Source of the DNA: RDYJ01 sp034931405
GTDB taxonomy: Bacteria; Cyanobacteriota; Cyanobacteriia; Cyanobacteriales; Nostocaceae
Length of the DNA stretch: 64,000 nucleotides
Direction of reading: 5' to 3'
NCBI RefSeq assembly: GCF_034931405.1
Contig: NZ_JAYGHA010000026.1
Span: forward strand, 18,715-82,714
Part shown: positions 44,855 to 53,880 of the stretch, in pieces
Position numbering within the stretch: position 1 is the stretch's first letter
How the letters are laid out: each line of letters starts with the position of its first letter
Notes under the pieces: model-generated
What the model was told of the DNA's origin: nothing
Databases searched by the model: none
The model's input: the letters and a program-made list of their open reading frames with translations, nothing else
Program-made: the position numbers and the translations under genes

Positions 44855-45754
44855 TTAGCCCAAATTTAAAGTTTTCAACTCCCGAAAAGAATGCAGTTTA
44901 TTAAAAAACCTATCAAAATCAAAACTTAAAGGATCAACTTTTCCATTAGCCACATCTACAGCACGATGAGTAGTAATTCTCTCATCAGGAACTTGACTTT
45001 GAGCAATTAACCAGGCTAAAGAATCATATTGAACTTCCGTATATCCTGTATGTTCCTTGATATTACGTTTACCCCAAGCATCAGGAGGGGTTTCTAAAGA
45101 AACATGATAGGCGAAATTATTCACAGATGGAGGTAAATCAGGATTAGTCTGGACAGTTTCCACACCATTAGCACCATTGAAAACTGAATTACCAGCACCA
45201 AAAGCCCGTTTATCAGGTGGTACTAAATAAATCACCATCCCATCAAGTGCAATTAAAACATGATAACTAGCTTGGACATTTTCATCAACATTATTAGTTT
45301 GAAAGAAATTAACTGCACTAGAAGCAGAATTAGTAGTTTCGTGAAGGACTATAATCGGTTGATTCTTCAAAAGTACACCATTCACATCTTTGCTATATCT
45401 TTCACCATAATTACTAGGATTAATAGTTGCCGATGCTAAACTAGGTTTATACTGAGCAAAAGCAGCAGTAGTAGAATATCTAGTAAGAGTTTGGTTTGTC
45501 TGTACAGAAGATGGAGGTAATTGAGGAATTGTTAGTAATTTAGATAATTGAGGTAACTTTGGTTGCTGTTCTTCAATTTTTTGCGCTGATTGAAATTGTG
45601 TTTGTGGAGATTCACCCAAAACTTTAGTATCCGGGTTTGATGTATTGATATTACTTGAAGAATTTCTTACACTACCAATCAAAAGAGCTAAAATCAAAGC
45701 TGCAAGCATGAAAAAAATTAGCATAACTCTAGCTGCCCAGTCTCTAAATCTCAT
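44855..45754 (-). CDS. N-acetylmuramoyl-L-alanine amidase (Amidase_2/PGRP type)
   Basis: The 299-residue protein has an N-terminal membrane anchor or signal (VMLIFFMLAALILALLIGSV), a Pro/Gln-rich linker, then an Amidase_2 domain from about residue 125. Zn ligands are suggested by IIVLHETTNSAS (first His) and ITTHRAVDVANGKVDPLSFD. It would cleave the stem peptide from peptidoglycan in the periplasm; amidases of related types shape septal pores in filamentous cyanobacteria, though those belong to the AmiC class. Confidence 0.88.
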   Translation of the reverse strand: MRFRDWAARVMLIFFMLAALILALLIGSVRNSSSNINTSNPDTKVLGESPQTQFQSAQKIEEQQPKLPQLSKLLTIPQLPPSSVQTNQTLTRYSTTAAFAQYKPSLASATINPSNYGERYSKDVNGVLLKNQPIIVLHETTNSASSAVNFFQTNNVDENVQASYHVLIALDGMVIYLVPPDKRAFGAGNSVFNGANGVETVQTNPDLPPSVNNFAYHVSLETPPDAWGKRNIKEHTGYTEVQYDSLAWLIAQSQVPDERITTHRAVDVANGKVDPLSFDFDRFFNKLHSFRELKTLNLG

Positions 45755-46067
45755 AATCTATTAAATTCTCTTGAATATAGACAGTTAATAAACTAAACTT
45801 AAATTTTACTTATTCAGCTAATAATCTGGAATCCAGAAGTTCTTAATATTCATCAAAATTGCCCCTGAAATAAAATTTTCATTGTCATCTGCAAAGGAAG
45901 TTATCGGGAAAATTAAACCAACCATTTCATCACTGCACATTACCTGAGTAAGTCTTTGCTCAAAATTTCATTTTAGTTATTTAATGTTAATACATAGAAT
46001 GCCTAATTCATCTTCATCATCTAGCTGAAATTGACCATATTGGATATCATAGCTCAATCACTCAAGA

Positions 46068-46135
46068 CGTTCAAATTCATCATCGGGGATAATAGCAGCT
46101 ACGTCTTTTCCCTATTTTGCCAATACGAGGCGCTG
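46068..46135 (-). pseudogene. Remnant of a Phd/YefM-like antitoxin gene
   Basis: The minus strand reads QRLVLAK, a stop, then GKDVAAIIPDDEFERLE, a pattern typical of Phd-type antitoxins. The frame is closed on both sides. Further along, another short frame (YDIQYGQFQLDDEDELGILC) may belong to the same decayed locus. It lies upstream of metH in a 570-base gene-free stretch. Confidence 0.4.
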
Positions 46136-46326
46136 TTTCCTCAATATCACATCATTAATAATCAACTAAAATTTACACTGGATTATATCTATTTGTAAAC
46201 GGATAAAACTATCCTCTTGACTTTTAAACATATTGTTTTCTTGACAACCTGTATAAACTATCAAAATCTAGGAAAATAATAAATTAAGTGTAGTATCACA
46301 AAACTAACTCTATTTTTTCACACAAT

Positions 46327-49300
46327 ATGACCCATCCTTTCCTCAAACACCTACATAGTCCAGAACGTCCCGTTATCGTCTTTGATGGCGCAATGGGAAC
46401 AAATCTGCAAACCCAAAACCTCACCGCTGAGGACTTCGGAGGCGCACAGTATGAAGGTTGTAACGAATATCTAGTTCATAGTAACCCAGAAGCTGTCGCT
46501 AAAGTTCACCGTGACTTTCTCGCGGCTGGTGCTGATGTCATTGAAACCGACACCTTTGGCGCTATGTCCATAGTTTTAGCAGAATACGACTTAGCAGACC
46601 AGGCTTATTACCTCACCAAGAAAGCCGCAGAACTGGCTAAAAGTGTCGCTGCGGAATTTTCGACACCAGAAAAACCCCGCTTTGTCGCCGGTTCTATGGG
46701 ACCAACAACCAAACTTCCTACCTTGGGACATATTGACTTTGACACTATGAAAGCCTCTTTTGCTGAACAAGCAGAAGCTTTGTTTGATGGTGGTGTGGAT
46801 TTATTTTTGGTAGAGACTTGCCAAGATGTGCTACAAATCAAAGCCGCATTAAACGGAATTGAAGAAGTTTTTGCGAAAAAAGGCGAAAGAAGAGCCTTAA
46901 TGGTTTCCGTGACAATGGAAAGTATGGGGACAATGTTAGTCGGTACGGAAATTGCTGCTGTAGTGACAATTTTAGAACCATACTCGATTGATATTCTCGG
47001 TTTAAACTGCGCCACTGGTCCAGACTTGATGAAACCACATATCAAGTATTTATCAGAACATTCACCTTTCGTAGTTTCCTGTATTCCTAACGCAGGTTTA
47101 CCGGAAAATGTTGGCGGTCAAGCGCATTACCGACTGACACCGATGGAATTACGGATGTCTTTAATGCACTTTATCGAAGATTTAGGTGTCCAAGTGATTG
47201 GGGGTTGCTGTGGGACACGGCCAGCACACATTCAACAATTAGCGGAAATTGCCAAAGAGTTAAAACCGAAAGTTAGACAACCCAGTTTAGAACCAGCAGC
47301 AGCATCAATTTATTCTACTCAACCCTACGAACAAGATAATTCTTTCTTGATTGTTGGTGAACGTCTTAACGCCAGTGGTTCTAAAAAATGCCGTGATTTA
47401 CTCAACGCCGAAGACTGGGATGGTTTGGTATCAATGGCGCGAAGTCAAGTTAAAGAAGGCGCACACATCCTTGATGTTAACGTTGATTATGTGGGACGTG
47501 ACGGCGTGCGTGATATGCACGAGTTAGTTTCCCGTATTGTTAATAATGTTACCTTACCTTTAATGCTCGATTCCACCGAATGGGAAAAAATGGAAGCGGG
47601 TTTAAAGGTGGCTGGTGGTAAGTGTTTGCTCAATTCTACCAACTATGAAGATGGCGAACCGCGATTTTTAAAGGTGTTGGAATTAGCGAAAAAATACGGG
47701 GCTGGTGTAATTATTGGGACAATTGATGAAGATGGCATGGCGCGGACAGCCGAGAAAAAGTTTCAAATTGCCCAACGTGCTTATCGTCAAGCTGTAGAAT
47801 ATGGTATTGCTCCCACAGAGATATTTTTTGATACTTTAGCTTTACCGATTTCTACTGGGATTGAAGAAGATCGGGAAAATGGTAAAGCTACCATTGAATC
47901 AATTCGCCGCATTCGTCAAGAATTGCCAGGAAGTCATGTAATTCTTGGTGTTTCTAATATATCTTTCGGGCTAAATCCAGCATCGCGGATGGTGTTAAAC
48001 TCGATGTTTTTGCATGAAGCAATGAACGCGGGTATGGATGCAGCAATTGTCAGTGCGAGTAAAATTTTACCATTGGCGAAAATTGATCCCCAGCATCAAG
48101 AGGTTTGCCGTCAATTAATTTATGATGAACGTAAATTTGATGGTAATGTCTGCGTTTATGATCCTTTGGGAGAACTAACAACAATTTTTGCAGGAGTCAA
48201 AACCAAACGGAATACGGGAATTGATCAAAATCTCCCTATTCCCGAACGTTTGAAACGGCATATTATTGACGGTGAACGCATTGGTTTAGAAACACAATTA
48301 ACCAAGGCTTTAGAACAATATCCACCTTTAGAAATCATCAATACTTTCTTGTTAGATGGGATGAAAGTTGTAGGTGAATTGTTCGGTTCTGGACAAATGC
48401 AATTACCTTTTGTATTACAATCAGCCGAAACCATGAAAGCTGCGGTTGCGTATCTTGAACCGTTCATGGAAAAGTCCGAATCTGGTAATAATGCTAAGGG
48501 AACTTTTGTAATTGCCACGGTGAAAGGTGATGTTCACGATATTGGTAAAAACCTGGTGGATATCATCTTGTCTAACAATGGTTATAAGGTGATTAACCTG
48601 GGAATTAAGCAATCGGTGGAAAACATCATTCAAGCTTACGAACAGCATAAACCTGATTGTATTGCCATGAGTGGATTGTTAGTAAAATCTACCGCTTTCA
48701 TGAAGGAGAATTTACAGGCTTTTAATGAAAAAGGCATTACTGTACCGGTGATTTTAGGTGGTGCGGCTTTAACTCCTAAGTTTGTCAATCAAGATTGCCA
48801 AGGTACTTACAAAGGTAAGGTTGTTTATGGCAAAGATGCTTTTTCTGATTTGCATTTCATGGATAAGTTAATGCCAGCGAAAAACGCAGGTAATTGGCAT
48901 GATTTGCAGGGATTTTTGGATGAATTAGGAGAATCGAAAGAGTCAACAAAGGGACATCAAGAAACGGTAGATAATGCTGTTCAAGATAAAGTACCTGCTG
49001 AACCTAAAGTAATAGATACCCGTCGTTCGGAAGCAGTAGCTGTAGATATTGAACGTCCAAAACCACCTTTTTGGGGAACACAGTTTTTACAATCTGATGA
49101 TATTTCTTTAGAGGAGATATTCTGGTATTTAGATTTGCAAGCTTTGGTGGCTGGACAATGGCAATTCCGCAAGCCAAAGGAACAATCTAAGGAGGAATAT
49201 CAGGAGTTTTTAGCTGACAAGGTTTACCCAGTTTTAGAGGAATGGAAGCAGCGAATTATTGAGGAGAATTTATTGCACCCTCAAGTGATTTATGGGTATT

Positions 49301-49869
49301 TTCCTTGTCAGTCTGTGGGGAATAGTTTGTTGATTTATGAAACGAACCGCAGAGGCGCAGAGGACGCAGAGGTAAGAACTAGTTTTGAGTTTCCGCGTCA
49401 GAGGTCTTTTAATAGGTTATGTATTGCAGATTTCTTTGCACCAAAGGAGTCGGGAATTATTGATGTTTTCCCTATGCAAGCGGTGACTGTGGGGGAAGTT
49501 GCCACGGAGTTTGGACAAAAGCTATTTGCCAATAATCAATACACTGATTATCTGTATTTTCATGGTATGGCTGTACAGGTAGCGGAAGCTTTGGCGGAAT
49601 GGACACACGCGAGAATCCGCCGGGAGTTGGGTTTTGGTGATTCTGAGCCGGATAATATTCGAGATATGTTGGCGCAGCGTTATCAAGGTTCTCGGTATAG
49701 TTTCGGCTATCCGGCTTGTCCGAATATCCAAGATCAGTTTAAGCAGTTGGAGTTGTTGGGGGTTGATAGGATGAAGATGCACATGGATGAAAGTGAGCAA
49801 TTGTATCCTGAACAGTCGACGACGGCGATTATTACTTATCACCCTGTAGCGAAGTATTTCACGGCTTAA
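46327..49869 (+). CDS. metH: MetH, cobalamin-dependent methionine synthase
   Basis: MetH transfers methyl from methyl-tetrahydrofolate via cobalamin to homocysteine. Domain order: homocysteine-binding (1-320; Zn Cys in LGLNCATGP and GGCCGTRPAHI), pterin-binding (345-620; FLIVGERLNASGSK), cobalamin cap and Rossmann (650-890; VKGDVHDIGKNLVDIIL with the His that ligates cobalt), and reactivation domain (about 940-1180; MAVQVAEALAEWTHARIRRE). The reactivation domain contains ETNRRGAEDAEVRT (about 1005-1018), encoded by a dispersed DNA repeat. Total 1180 residues, normal for the family. Confidence 0.97.
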   Translation: MTHPFLKHLHSPERPVIVFDGAMGTNLQTQNLTAEDFGGAQYEGCNEYLVHSNPEAVAKVHRDFLAAGADVIETDTFGAMSIVLAEYDLADQAYYLTKKAAELAKSVAAEFSTPEKPRFVAGSMGPTTKLPTLGHIDFDTMKASFAEQAEALFDGGVDLFLVETCQDVLQIKAALNGIEEVFAKKGERRALMVSVTMESMGTMLVGTEIAAVVTILEPYSIDILGLNCATGPDLMKPHIKYLSEHSPFVVSCIPNAGLPENVGGQAHYRLTPMELRMSLMHFIEDLGVQVIGGCCGTRPAHIQQLAEIAKELKPKVRQPSLEPAAASIYSTQPYEQDNSFLIVGERLNASGSKKCRDLLNAEDWDGLVSMARSQVKEGAHILDVNVDYVGRDGVRDMHELVSRIVNNVTLPLMLDSTEWEKMEAGLKVAGGKCLLNSTNYEDGEPRFLKVLELAKKYGAGVIIGTIDEDGMARTAEKKFQIAQRAYRQAVEYGIAPTEIFFDTLALPISTGIEEDRENGKATIESIRRIRQELPGSHVILGVSNISFGLNPASRMVLNSMFLHEAMNAGMDAAIVSASKILPLAKIDPQHQEVCRQLIYDERKFDGNVCVYDPLGELTTIFAGVKTKRNTGIDQNLPIPERLKRHIIDGERIGLETQLTKALEQYPPLEIINTFLLDGMKVVGELFGSGQMQLPFVLQSAETMKAAVAYLEPFMEKSESGNNAKGTFVIATVKGDVHDIGKNLVDIILSNNGYKVINLGIKQSVENIIQAYEQHKPDCIAMSGLLVKSTAFMKENLQAFNEKGITVPVILGGAALTPKFVNQDCQGTYKGKVVYGKDAFSDLHFMDKLMPAKNAGNWHDLQGFLDELGESKESTKGHQETVDNAVQDKVPAEPKVIDTRRSEAVAVDIERPKPPFWGTQFLQSDDISLEEIFWYLDLQALVAGQWQFRKPKEQSKEEYQEFLADKVYPVLEEWKQRIIEENLLHPQVIYGYFPCQSVGNSLLIYETNRRGAEDAEVRTSFEFPRQRSFNRLCIADFFAPKESGIIDVFPMQAVTVGEVATEFGQKLFANNQYTDYLYFHGMAVQVAEALAEWTHARIRRELGFGDSEPDNIRDMLAQRYQGSRYSFGYPACPNIQDQFKQLELLGVDRMKMHMDESEQLYPEQSTTAIITYHPVAKYFTA
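49343..49373. repeat. CGCAGAGG-type dispersed repeat inside metH
   Basis: The tandem motif CGCAGAGG/CGCAGAGGA (AACCGCAGAGGCGCAGAGGA and onward) is a well-known intergenic repeat type in Nostocales; a copy lies upstream of nifE (29099-29126). Here it is translated in frame as NRRGAEDAE. Confidence 0.8.
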
Positions 49870-49880
49870 TTGCACTTTCT

Positions 49881-49913
49881 TACCCCCTTTATTGTGAGAT
49901 AGAGGGGGGATTT
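49881..49913 (+). terminator. Putative terminator of metH
   Basis: CCCCCTTT pairs with AGAGGGGG (one mismatch) across a 12-base loop, followed by GGATTTAATTTAA. It lies 12 bases after the metH stop codon. Confidence 0.5.
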
Positions 49914-50013
49914 AATTTAATATTAATAGTGGGTTATGCGAACTCTGACAAGATGCTATGATAAATTTGTCAAATCACCTTTTTATTAACAACTAACAAC
50001 TGACTGATAACCA

Positions 50014-50097
50014 ATGAATAAATTACTTGTAGTAGCCACAGGAAACCCCGAAAATTTGAAGGAAATGCAGGCTTATTTAGCTGATTCTAGTAGGTAA
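50014..50097 (+). pseudogene. 5' stub of an RdgB/HAM1-like gene
   Basis: An ATG opens MNKLLVVATGNPENLKEMQA, the unmistakable start of an ITP/XTP pyrophosphatase (RdgB/HAM1: VVATGNPGKLKEMQ). The frame ends after 27 residues and nothing of the remaining 160-170 residues follows. The upstream ACTAACAACTGACTGATAACC looks like normal intergenic sequence. It is either a dead gene end or a copy made by rearrangement. Confidence 0.7.
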
Positions 50098-50108
50098 ATT
50101 AGATTTAT

Positions 50109-50668
50109 TTAGGGAACTTTAATAAATCCCATCCCAACCTGATTAAAATGGTCATCACCAGTTAAAATTAGACTAATTTTTAATTCTTTCATTACAGCCA
50201 TTGATGATAAATCCGTAAATGAAATTAAAGGCTTATCCAAATATTTTAAGCGCAGATTTTGTGTAGCGGTAAATCGTTCAGGAGTCATCCCAATTAATTT
50301 AAAATGCTCATTTTCAAAACTTTTTAATAATAACTCCATTGCTTTCTTAGCTTGATAAACATTTAATCGCTTAAACAATAAACAGGACTTACGCAACTGG
50401 CACATTGGTAGGGTGCGTCAGACTGCATAAATCCTGCAAATAAACAGATTGTTGATATCTGACGCACCCTACAACAGATTTTTGGTGTGACACTTGCGTA
50501 AGTCCTAAATAAAGTAAAAGTTTCATTGAGAACATAATCAGTTGTATAAATAAAACCTTGCTGACTGATTATATTTTGATAACAGTCAACGGCTTCTTGA
50601 TGAGAAGTTTCTCGACGATCATAAAGTGTCAACCAACCCCAAGTATCAATAAATAATTGACTATTCAT
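50109..50668 (-). pseudogene. VapC-like PIN toxin disrupted by a MITE
   Basis: The N-terminal part (MNSQLFIDTWGWLTLYDRRE, then YTTDYVLNETFTL) and the C-terminal part (FKRLNVYQAKKAMELLLK, SFTDLSSMAVMKELKI, LTGDDHF) together make a full PIN toxin with its acidic residues. They are separated by a 125-bp MITE (50383-50507) flanked by a 6-base AATAAA duplication. The combined length of 131 bases is not a multiple of three, so the gene is frameshifted and dead. Its antitoxin at 50661 is intact and overlaps by 8 bases. Confidence 0.88.
50383..50507. mobile_element. 125-bp MITE inserted in a vapC-like gene
   Basis: Termini are AGGACTTACGCAA and TTGCGTAAGTCCT (13-bp perfect inverted repeats). Inside is the GTAGGGTGCGTCAGA / TCTGACGCACCCTAC palindrome shared with the RAYT-associated repeats. 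AATAAA lies directly on both sides (50377-50382 and 50508-50513), a probable target duplication. A full-length relative is at 61191-61316 and a deleted one at 60452-60534. Confidence 0.88.
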
Positions 50669-50879
50669 ATAATTCTTGATCTATATTCTGGGCTAAACTC
50701 CCATGTTCAACTGCACCAATAAACTCAGCTAGTGGATCATTGATAAAGTCTTCATCCTTCTTTGTCTGAGAATTAGATATCAGAACATGAAGAAACTGTA
50801 ATACCTGACTAAGTTGTTCATCAGGAATTTGATTGATTTCTTCTAATACTATTTGTCGAAGATTTGCAATGGTACTCAT
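50661..50879 (-). CDS. VapB-like antitoxin of the disrupted PIN toxin
   Basis: A 72-residue protein: MSTIANLRQIVLEEINQIPD, EQLSQVLQFLHVLISNSQTK and DPLAEFIGAVEHGSLAQNID. Such acidic small proteins precede PIN toxins in cyanobacteria and act as antitoxins. It overlaps the broken toxin by 8 bases. It now stands without a working toxin. Confidence 0.8.
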   Translation of the reverse strand: MSTIANLRQIVLEEINQIPDEQLSQVLQFLHVLISNSQTKKDEDFINDPLAEFIGAVEHGSLAQNIDQELYE

Positions 50880-51066
50880 AGGAGTAAACTGAAATTATTG
50901 GTATTGCCTTCAATTATAATATAATCCAAATTCAATTAAAGCTATATTTAGCTATTGCTTGCCAGAAATTAATTTTTTAGCGGTAAATTTTAACGAGCTT
51001 ATTTTTATCTTCATGAAATTAGGTTAAAATCCGAATATTGGCAATTTCAGGTATAAAAACTAGATT

Positions 51067-51261
51067 ATGGCAAATCCAGAGCATTTAGCAATACTGAATC
51101 AAGGAAAAGAGTTTTGGAATGAGTGGAGAGAGGAAAATCCAGATATAATACCTGACCTGAGAGAAGCTGATTTGAGTGGGACTAATTTGAGTAGGGCTAA
51201 TCTGAGTAGGGCTGACTTCAGTTGCTCTTTTTGCACCTGGAGAATTTGCCAGTTTATATAA
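51067..51261 (+). pseudogene. Pentapeptide-repeat protein N-terminal fragment
   Basis: The frame starts MANPEHLAILNQGKEFWNEW and enters pentapeptide repeats (LREADLSGTNLSRANLSRAD, A(D/N)LSx pattern). After four or five repeats it runs into unrelated sequence and stops. Pentapeptide proteins usually have many more repeats. The joined sequence downstream belongs to another gene read in a different frame (51224-51715), so two broken genes seem fused by deletion. Confidence 0.7.
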
Positions 51262-51715
51262 AAAGATTATAGAAACTACAGATTTAATTTTATGCAAAAC
51301 TCCCCAAAGTGATAATTATATTAATAACCAAGGCATTCAATTTTATTCAAACTCAACAATTCACACTTGGGAAACCCTACGCTTTCGCTCAAAAACAGAA
51401 ATCAAAATTGCTGAAGCATTAGACAGAACTGGAGTTTTATTTGTACCCAATTCCTTAGCACGACTCAACACACCCAAAGGGAGAGAAAACAAAGAAGCTG
51501 ATTTCCTCATTTGTTATAAAGGTAAATGGGGAGTTTTAGAAGTTGATGGACCATTTCACACCGCAGAACGCAGAGTTGAAGAACAAGAAAGAGAACGCAT
51601 TTTCAAGAAAAACGGTATCAAAGTTGTAGAAAGATTTGATTCTGAAAGATGTTATAACAATCCTGATGAAGTAGTCCAGGAATTTTTCAAAATGATAGAA
51701 ATTGGATATTCTTAA
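51224..51715 (+). pseudogene. 5'-truncated gene for a DUF559-like nuclease-type protein
   Basis: An open frame of 163 codons without a proper start begins ALFAPGEFASLYKKIIETTD and continues with IHTWETLRFRSKTEIKIAEA, NKEADFLICYKGKWGVLEVD and EERERIFKKNGIKVVERFD-like residues. The E-x17-D-x10-ExD arrangement resembles a Vsr/DUF559-type PD-(D/E)XK core. The N-terminal part is lost at the junction with the pentapeptide fragment. It could still be translated from the upstream pentapeptide frame only by frameshifting. Confidence 0.55.
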
Positions 51716-51730
51716 AATCAAGCATAAAGA

Positions 51731-51795
51731 AGATCCCCGACTTCTTTTTTAATCTTGTCAATAAAATGTAAATTGATCTCAGAAGTCGGGGATCT
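51731..51795. repeat. ATCCCCGAC-family hairpin
   Basis: AGATCCCCGACTTCT and AGAAGTCGGGGATCT flank a 35-base AT-rich loop. It lies between the nuclease remnant and the cobW stub. Confidence 0.75.
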
Positions 51796-51836
51796 GGATC
51801 TTGTGGTAAAATTGATTTCAAAACCACACACAAAAC

Positions 51837-51953
51837 ATGGCTACAAAAATCCCCGTTACCGTCATCACAGGCTTCTTAGGAAGCGGTAAAACCAGTTATA
51901 TCGTAGGTTGGGTTGAGGAACGAAACCCAACAAAATCCTTATTTAAATGTTAG
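51837..51953 (+). pseudogene. 5' stub of a CobW-family GTPase gene
   Basis: The frame starts MATKIPVTVITGFLGSGKTS, the typical start and Walker A of CobW/YjiA-type metallochaperone GTPases. Right after the Walker A the sequence changes to a GTAGGTTGGGTT-type palindromic repeat and stops after 38 residues. The remaining 280 or more residues are missing. Confidence 0.78.
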
Positions 51954-52053
51954 TGTGTTGAAATTAATATGATATTTTGCATGGTTATTATTATATCATG
52001 TTTGATAGTTCCTCTTAACTCAACATTTACAAAAATATTTAATAGCAATATTC

Positions 52054-52893
52054 ATGAAAACTGATTCTATCTTTTATCGCATTTTTCAAACCTTACCGCA
52101 ATCTTTTTTTGAATTGATCAATTTACCAGCTAGTGAAGCAGATGTTTATGATTTTGCGTCTGTAGAACTAAAACAAACAGCATTTAGAATTGATGGTGTA
52201 TTCCTACCTACAAATAATCAAAAAGAACAACCTATTTATTTTGTCGAGGTGCAATTTCAAAGAGATGATGACTTTTATTCTCGCTTTTTTTCAGAGATTT
52301 TTCTTTATTTACATCTCTATGCTTCTACCAAACCCTGGCAAGCTGTGGTTTTATTTGCTAAACGTAGTATAGAACCGACGGAAATAGAACCATATCGCTA
52401 TTTACTAGAAAGTCCATTGGTAACTCGGTTATATTTGGATGAATTGGTGGATATACAAACATCTTTGGGATTAGGTATTATTAAGTTAGTAGTGGAGAAG
52501 GAAAAAGAAGTTCCAGCTTTAGCGAGAAACCTATTATCACAAGCTAGGTCAGATTTACCGGATGAAAGATTGCAGAAGAATTTGCTAGATTTAATTCAGA
52601 CTATTGTTTCCTATAAATTACCCCGTCTCAGTCCCCAGGAGTTAGCAAGAATGTTTACTATGAGTGATCTAAAGAATACCAGATATTATCAAGATGTACG
52701 CTATGAATCAGAATTAAATCTGGTAATACGTCTGTTGGAACGTCGCATAGGTGGAATTAATCAAGATTTACAAGTAAAAATTAATAAGTTGTCTGTGGAA
52801 GATTTAGAGAATTTAGGTTTAGCTTTGTTGGATTTTACAAGTAAAGCTGATTTGGTTACTTGGTTGAATAATCAAGCGAGTTCAGCTAGTTAA
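52054..52893 (+). CDS. Rpn-family (DUF2887/DUF4351) recombination-promoting nuclease-like protein
   Basis: The 279 residues have the Rpn/PD-(D/E)XK-type N-terminus (DSIFYRIFQTLPQSFFELIN, FRIDGVFLPTN with Asp, IYFVEVQFQRDDDFYSRFF with E-x-Q) and a DUF4351 C-terminus (LLERRIGGINQDLQVKINKL, then LSVEDLENLGLALLDFTS). Rpn proteins are transposase-like nucleases promoting recombination; the cyanobacterial branch is very abundant. Its last 94 codons are duplicated just downstream (52945-53227). Confidence 0.9.
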   Translation: MKTDSIFYRIFQTLPQSFFELINLPASEADVYDFASVELKQTAFRIDGVFLPTNNQKEQPIYFVEVQFQRDDDFYSRFFSEIFLYLHLYASTKPWQAVVLFAKRSIEPTEIEPYRYLLESPLVTRLYLDELVDIQTSLGLGIIKLVVEKEKEVPALARNLLSQARSDLPDERLQKNLLDLIQTIVSYKLPRLSPQELARMFTMSDLKNTRYYQDVRYESELNLVIRLLERRIGGINQDLQVKINKLSVEDLENLGLALLDFTSKADLVTWLNNQASSAS

Positions 52894-52944
52894 AAATTAA
52901 TGGTGGGTTACGCTTTCGCTAACTCACCCTACTGGTATTATTTT

Positions 52945-53227
52945 CTATAAATTACCCCGTCTCAGTCCCCAGGAGTTAGCAAGAATGTTTACTATGAGTG
53001 ATTTAAAAAATACCAGATATTATCAAGAAGTGCGCTATGAAGAGGCGTTAAATTACACTATGCGTCTACTTGAACGGCGTATAGGTGCATTTAGTCAAGA
53101 CTTACAGGTAAAAATCAATAGGTTATCTGTGGAAGATTTAGAAAATTTAGGTTTAGCTTTGTTGGATTTTACCAGTGTTAATGATTTGGTTATTTGGTTA
53201 AATAATCAAGTTATTTCTGAGGGTTAA
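52945..53227 (+). pseudogene. Tandem partial duplicate of the Rpn-family gene 3' end
   Basis: Bases 52945-53227 align without gaps to 52611-52893 (offset 334). The copy encodes MFTMSDLKNTRYYQEVRYEE and RLSVEDLENLGLALLDFTS to the stop, with several substitutions. An internal ATG (52985) leaves an 80-codon frame, but the nuclease core is absent. The two copies are separated by 51 bases containing a TACGCTTTCGCTAACTCACC repeat. Confidence 0.85.
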
Positions 53228-53232
53228 ATCTA

Positions 53233-53796
53233 TCACTTTTTCCTTTGCAACCAAGCAAATATTTCCTCAACTGTGATTGTTAAATTCACACCTTCTAAAA
53301 CGGGTAATCTATCTGTTCCAGTTAACAAATCTGGTAAAGTATGAGGCTGATAAACTAAAATTGAACGCTCACTGGGATCAAGTAACCATCCAAGTTTAGT
53401 ACCATGTTTAATACAATGTAAAATATTGCCAGTTACTTTAGTTTGACTTTGAGCAGGTGACAAAATTTCAATTACCCAAGCTGGTGCAAAATTAATCCCA
53501 TTGCTAATAATATCACCGCTTTCATCTAATGGTATTTTTTCCGTAGCAATCACCGCAACATCAGGAACTACAGAACGATTTTTACAGGTACAACGCAGTT
53601 CTGGAAATGCTTCATAATCGCTTGTTGCTGTGTCAATTACTGCAACTAATCGTTTTTGTAATAAACTGTGTTTACCTCCACCCATAGGTTTTTGAATTGC
53701 TTCTGAGTTAATATATTCCCAAGCTGGTGACTCATCAATAAAACCCAGCTTTAAAAATTCTTCTATGGTAATGATTTTTGCAACTGTTGTTGTCAT
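53233..53796 (-). CDS. Uma2-family (DUF820) protein
   Basis: A 187-residue Uma2 protein: KIITIEEFLKLGFIDESPAW, EAIQKPMGGGKHSLLQKRLV, SVVPDVAVIATEKIPLDESG (acidic ligand), WVIEILSPAQSQTKVTGNIL (catalytic strand) and LGWLLDPSERSILVYQPHTL. It is the only Uma2 gene of this window outside the nifD element. It converges on the duplicated Rpn gene. Confidence 0.9.
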   Translation of the reverse strand: MTTTVAKIITIEEFLKLGFIDESPAWEYINSEAIQKPMGGGKHSLLQKRLVAVIDTATSDYEAFPELRCTCKNRSVVPDVAVIATEKIPLDESGDIISNGINFAPAWVIEILSPAQSQTKVTGNILHCIKHGTKLGWLLDPSERSILVYQPHTLPDLLTGTDRLPVLEGVNLTITVEEIFAWLQRKK

Positions 53797-53880
53797 TTAT
53801 TTAAACTTAGCAGTTAGGCTAAATTCTATCATTAATTTCAATAAACACAGGAAATAGATAACTATTAAAAGTTGTGTTTT

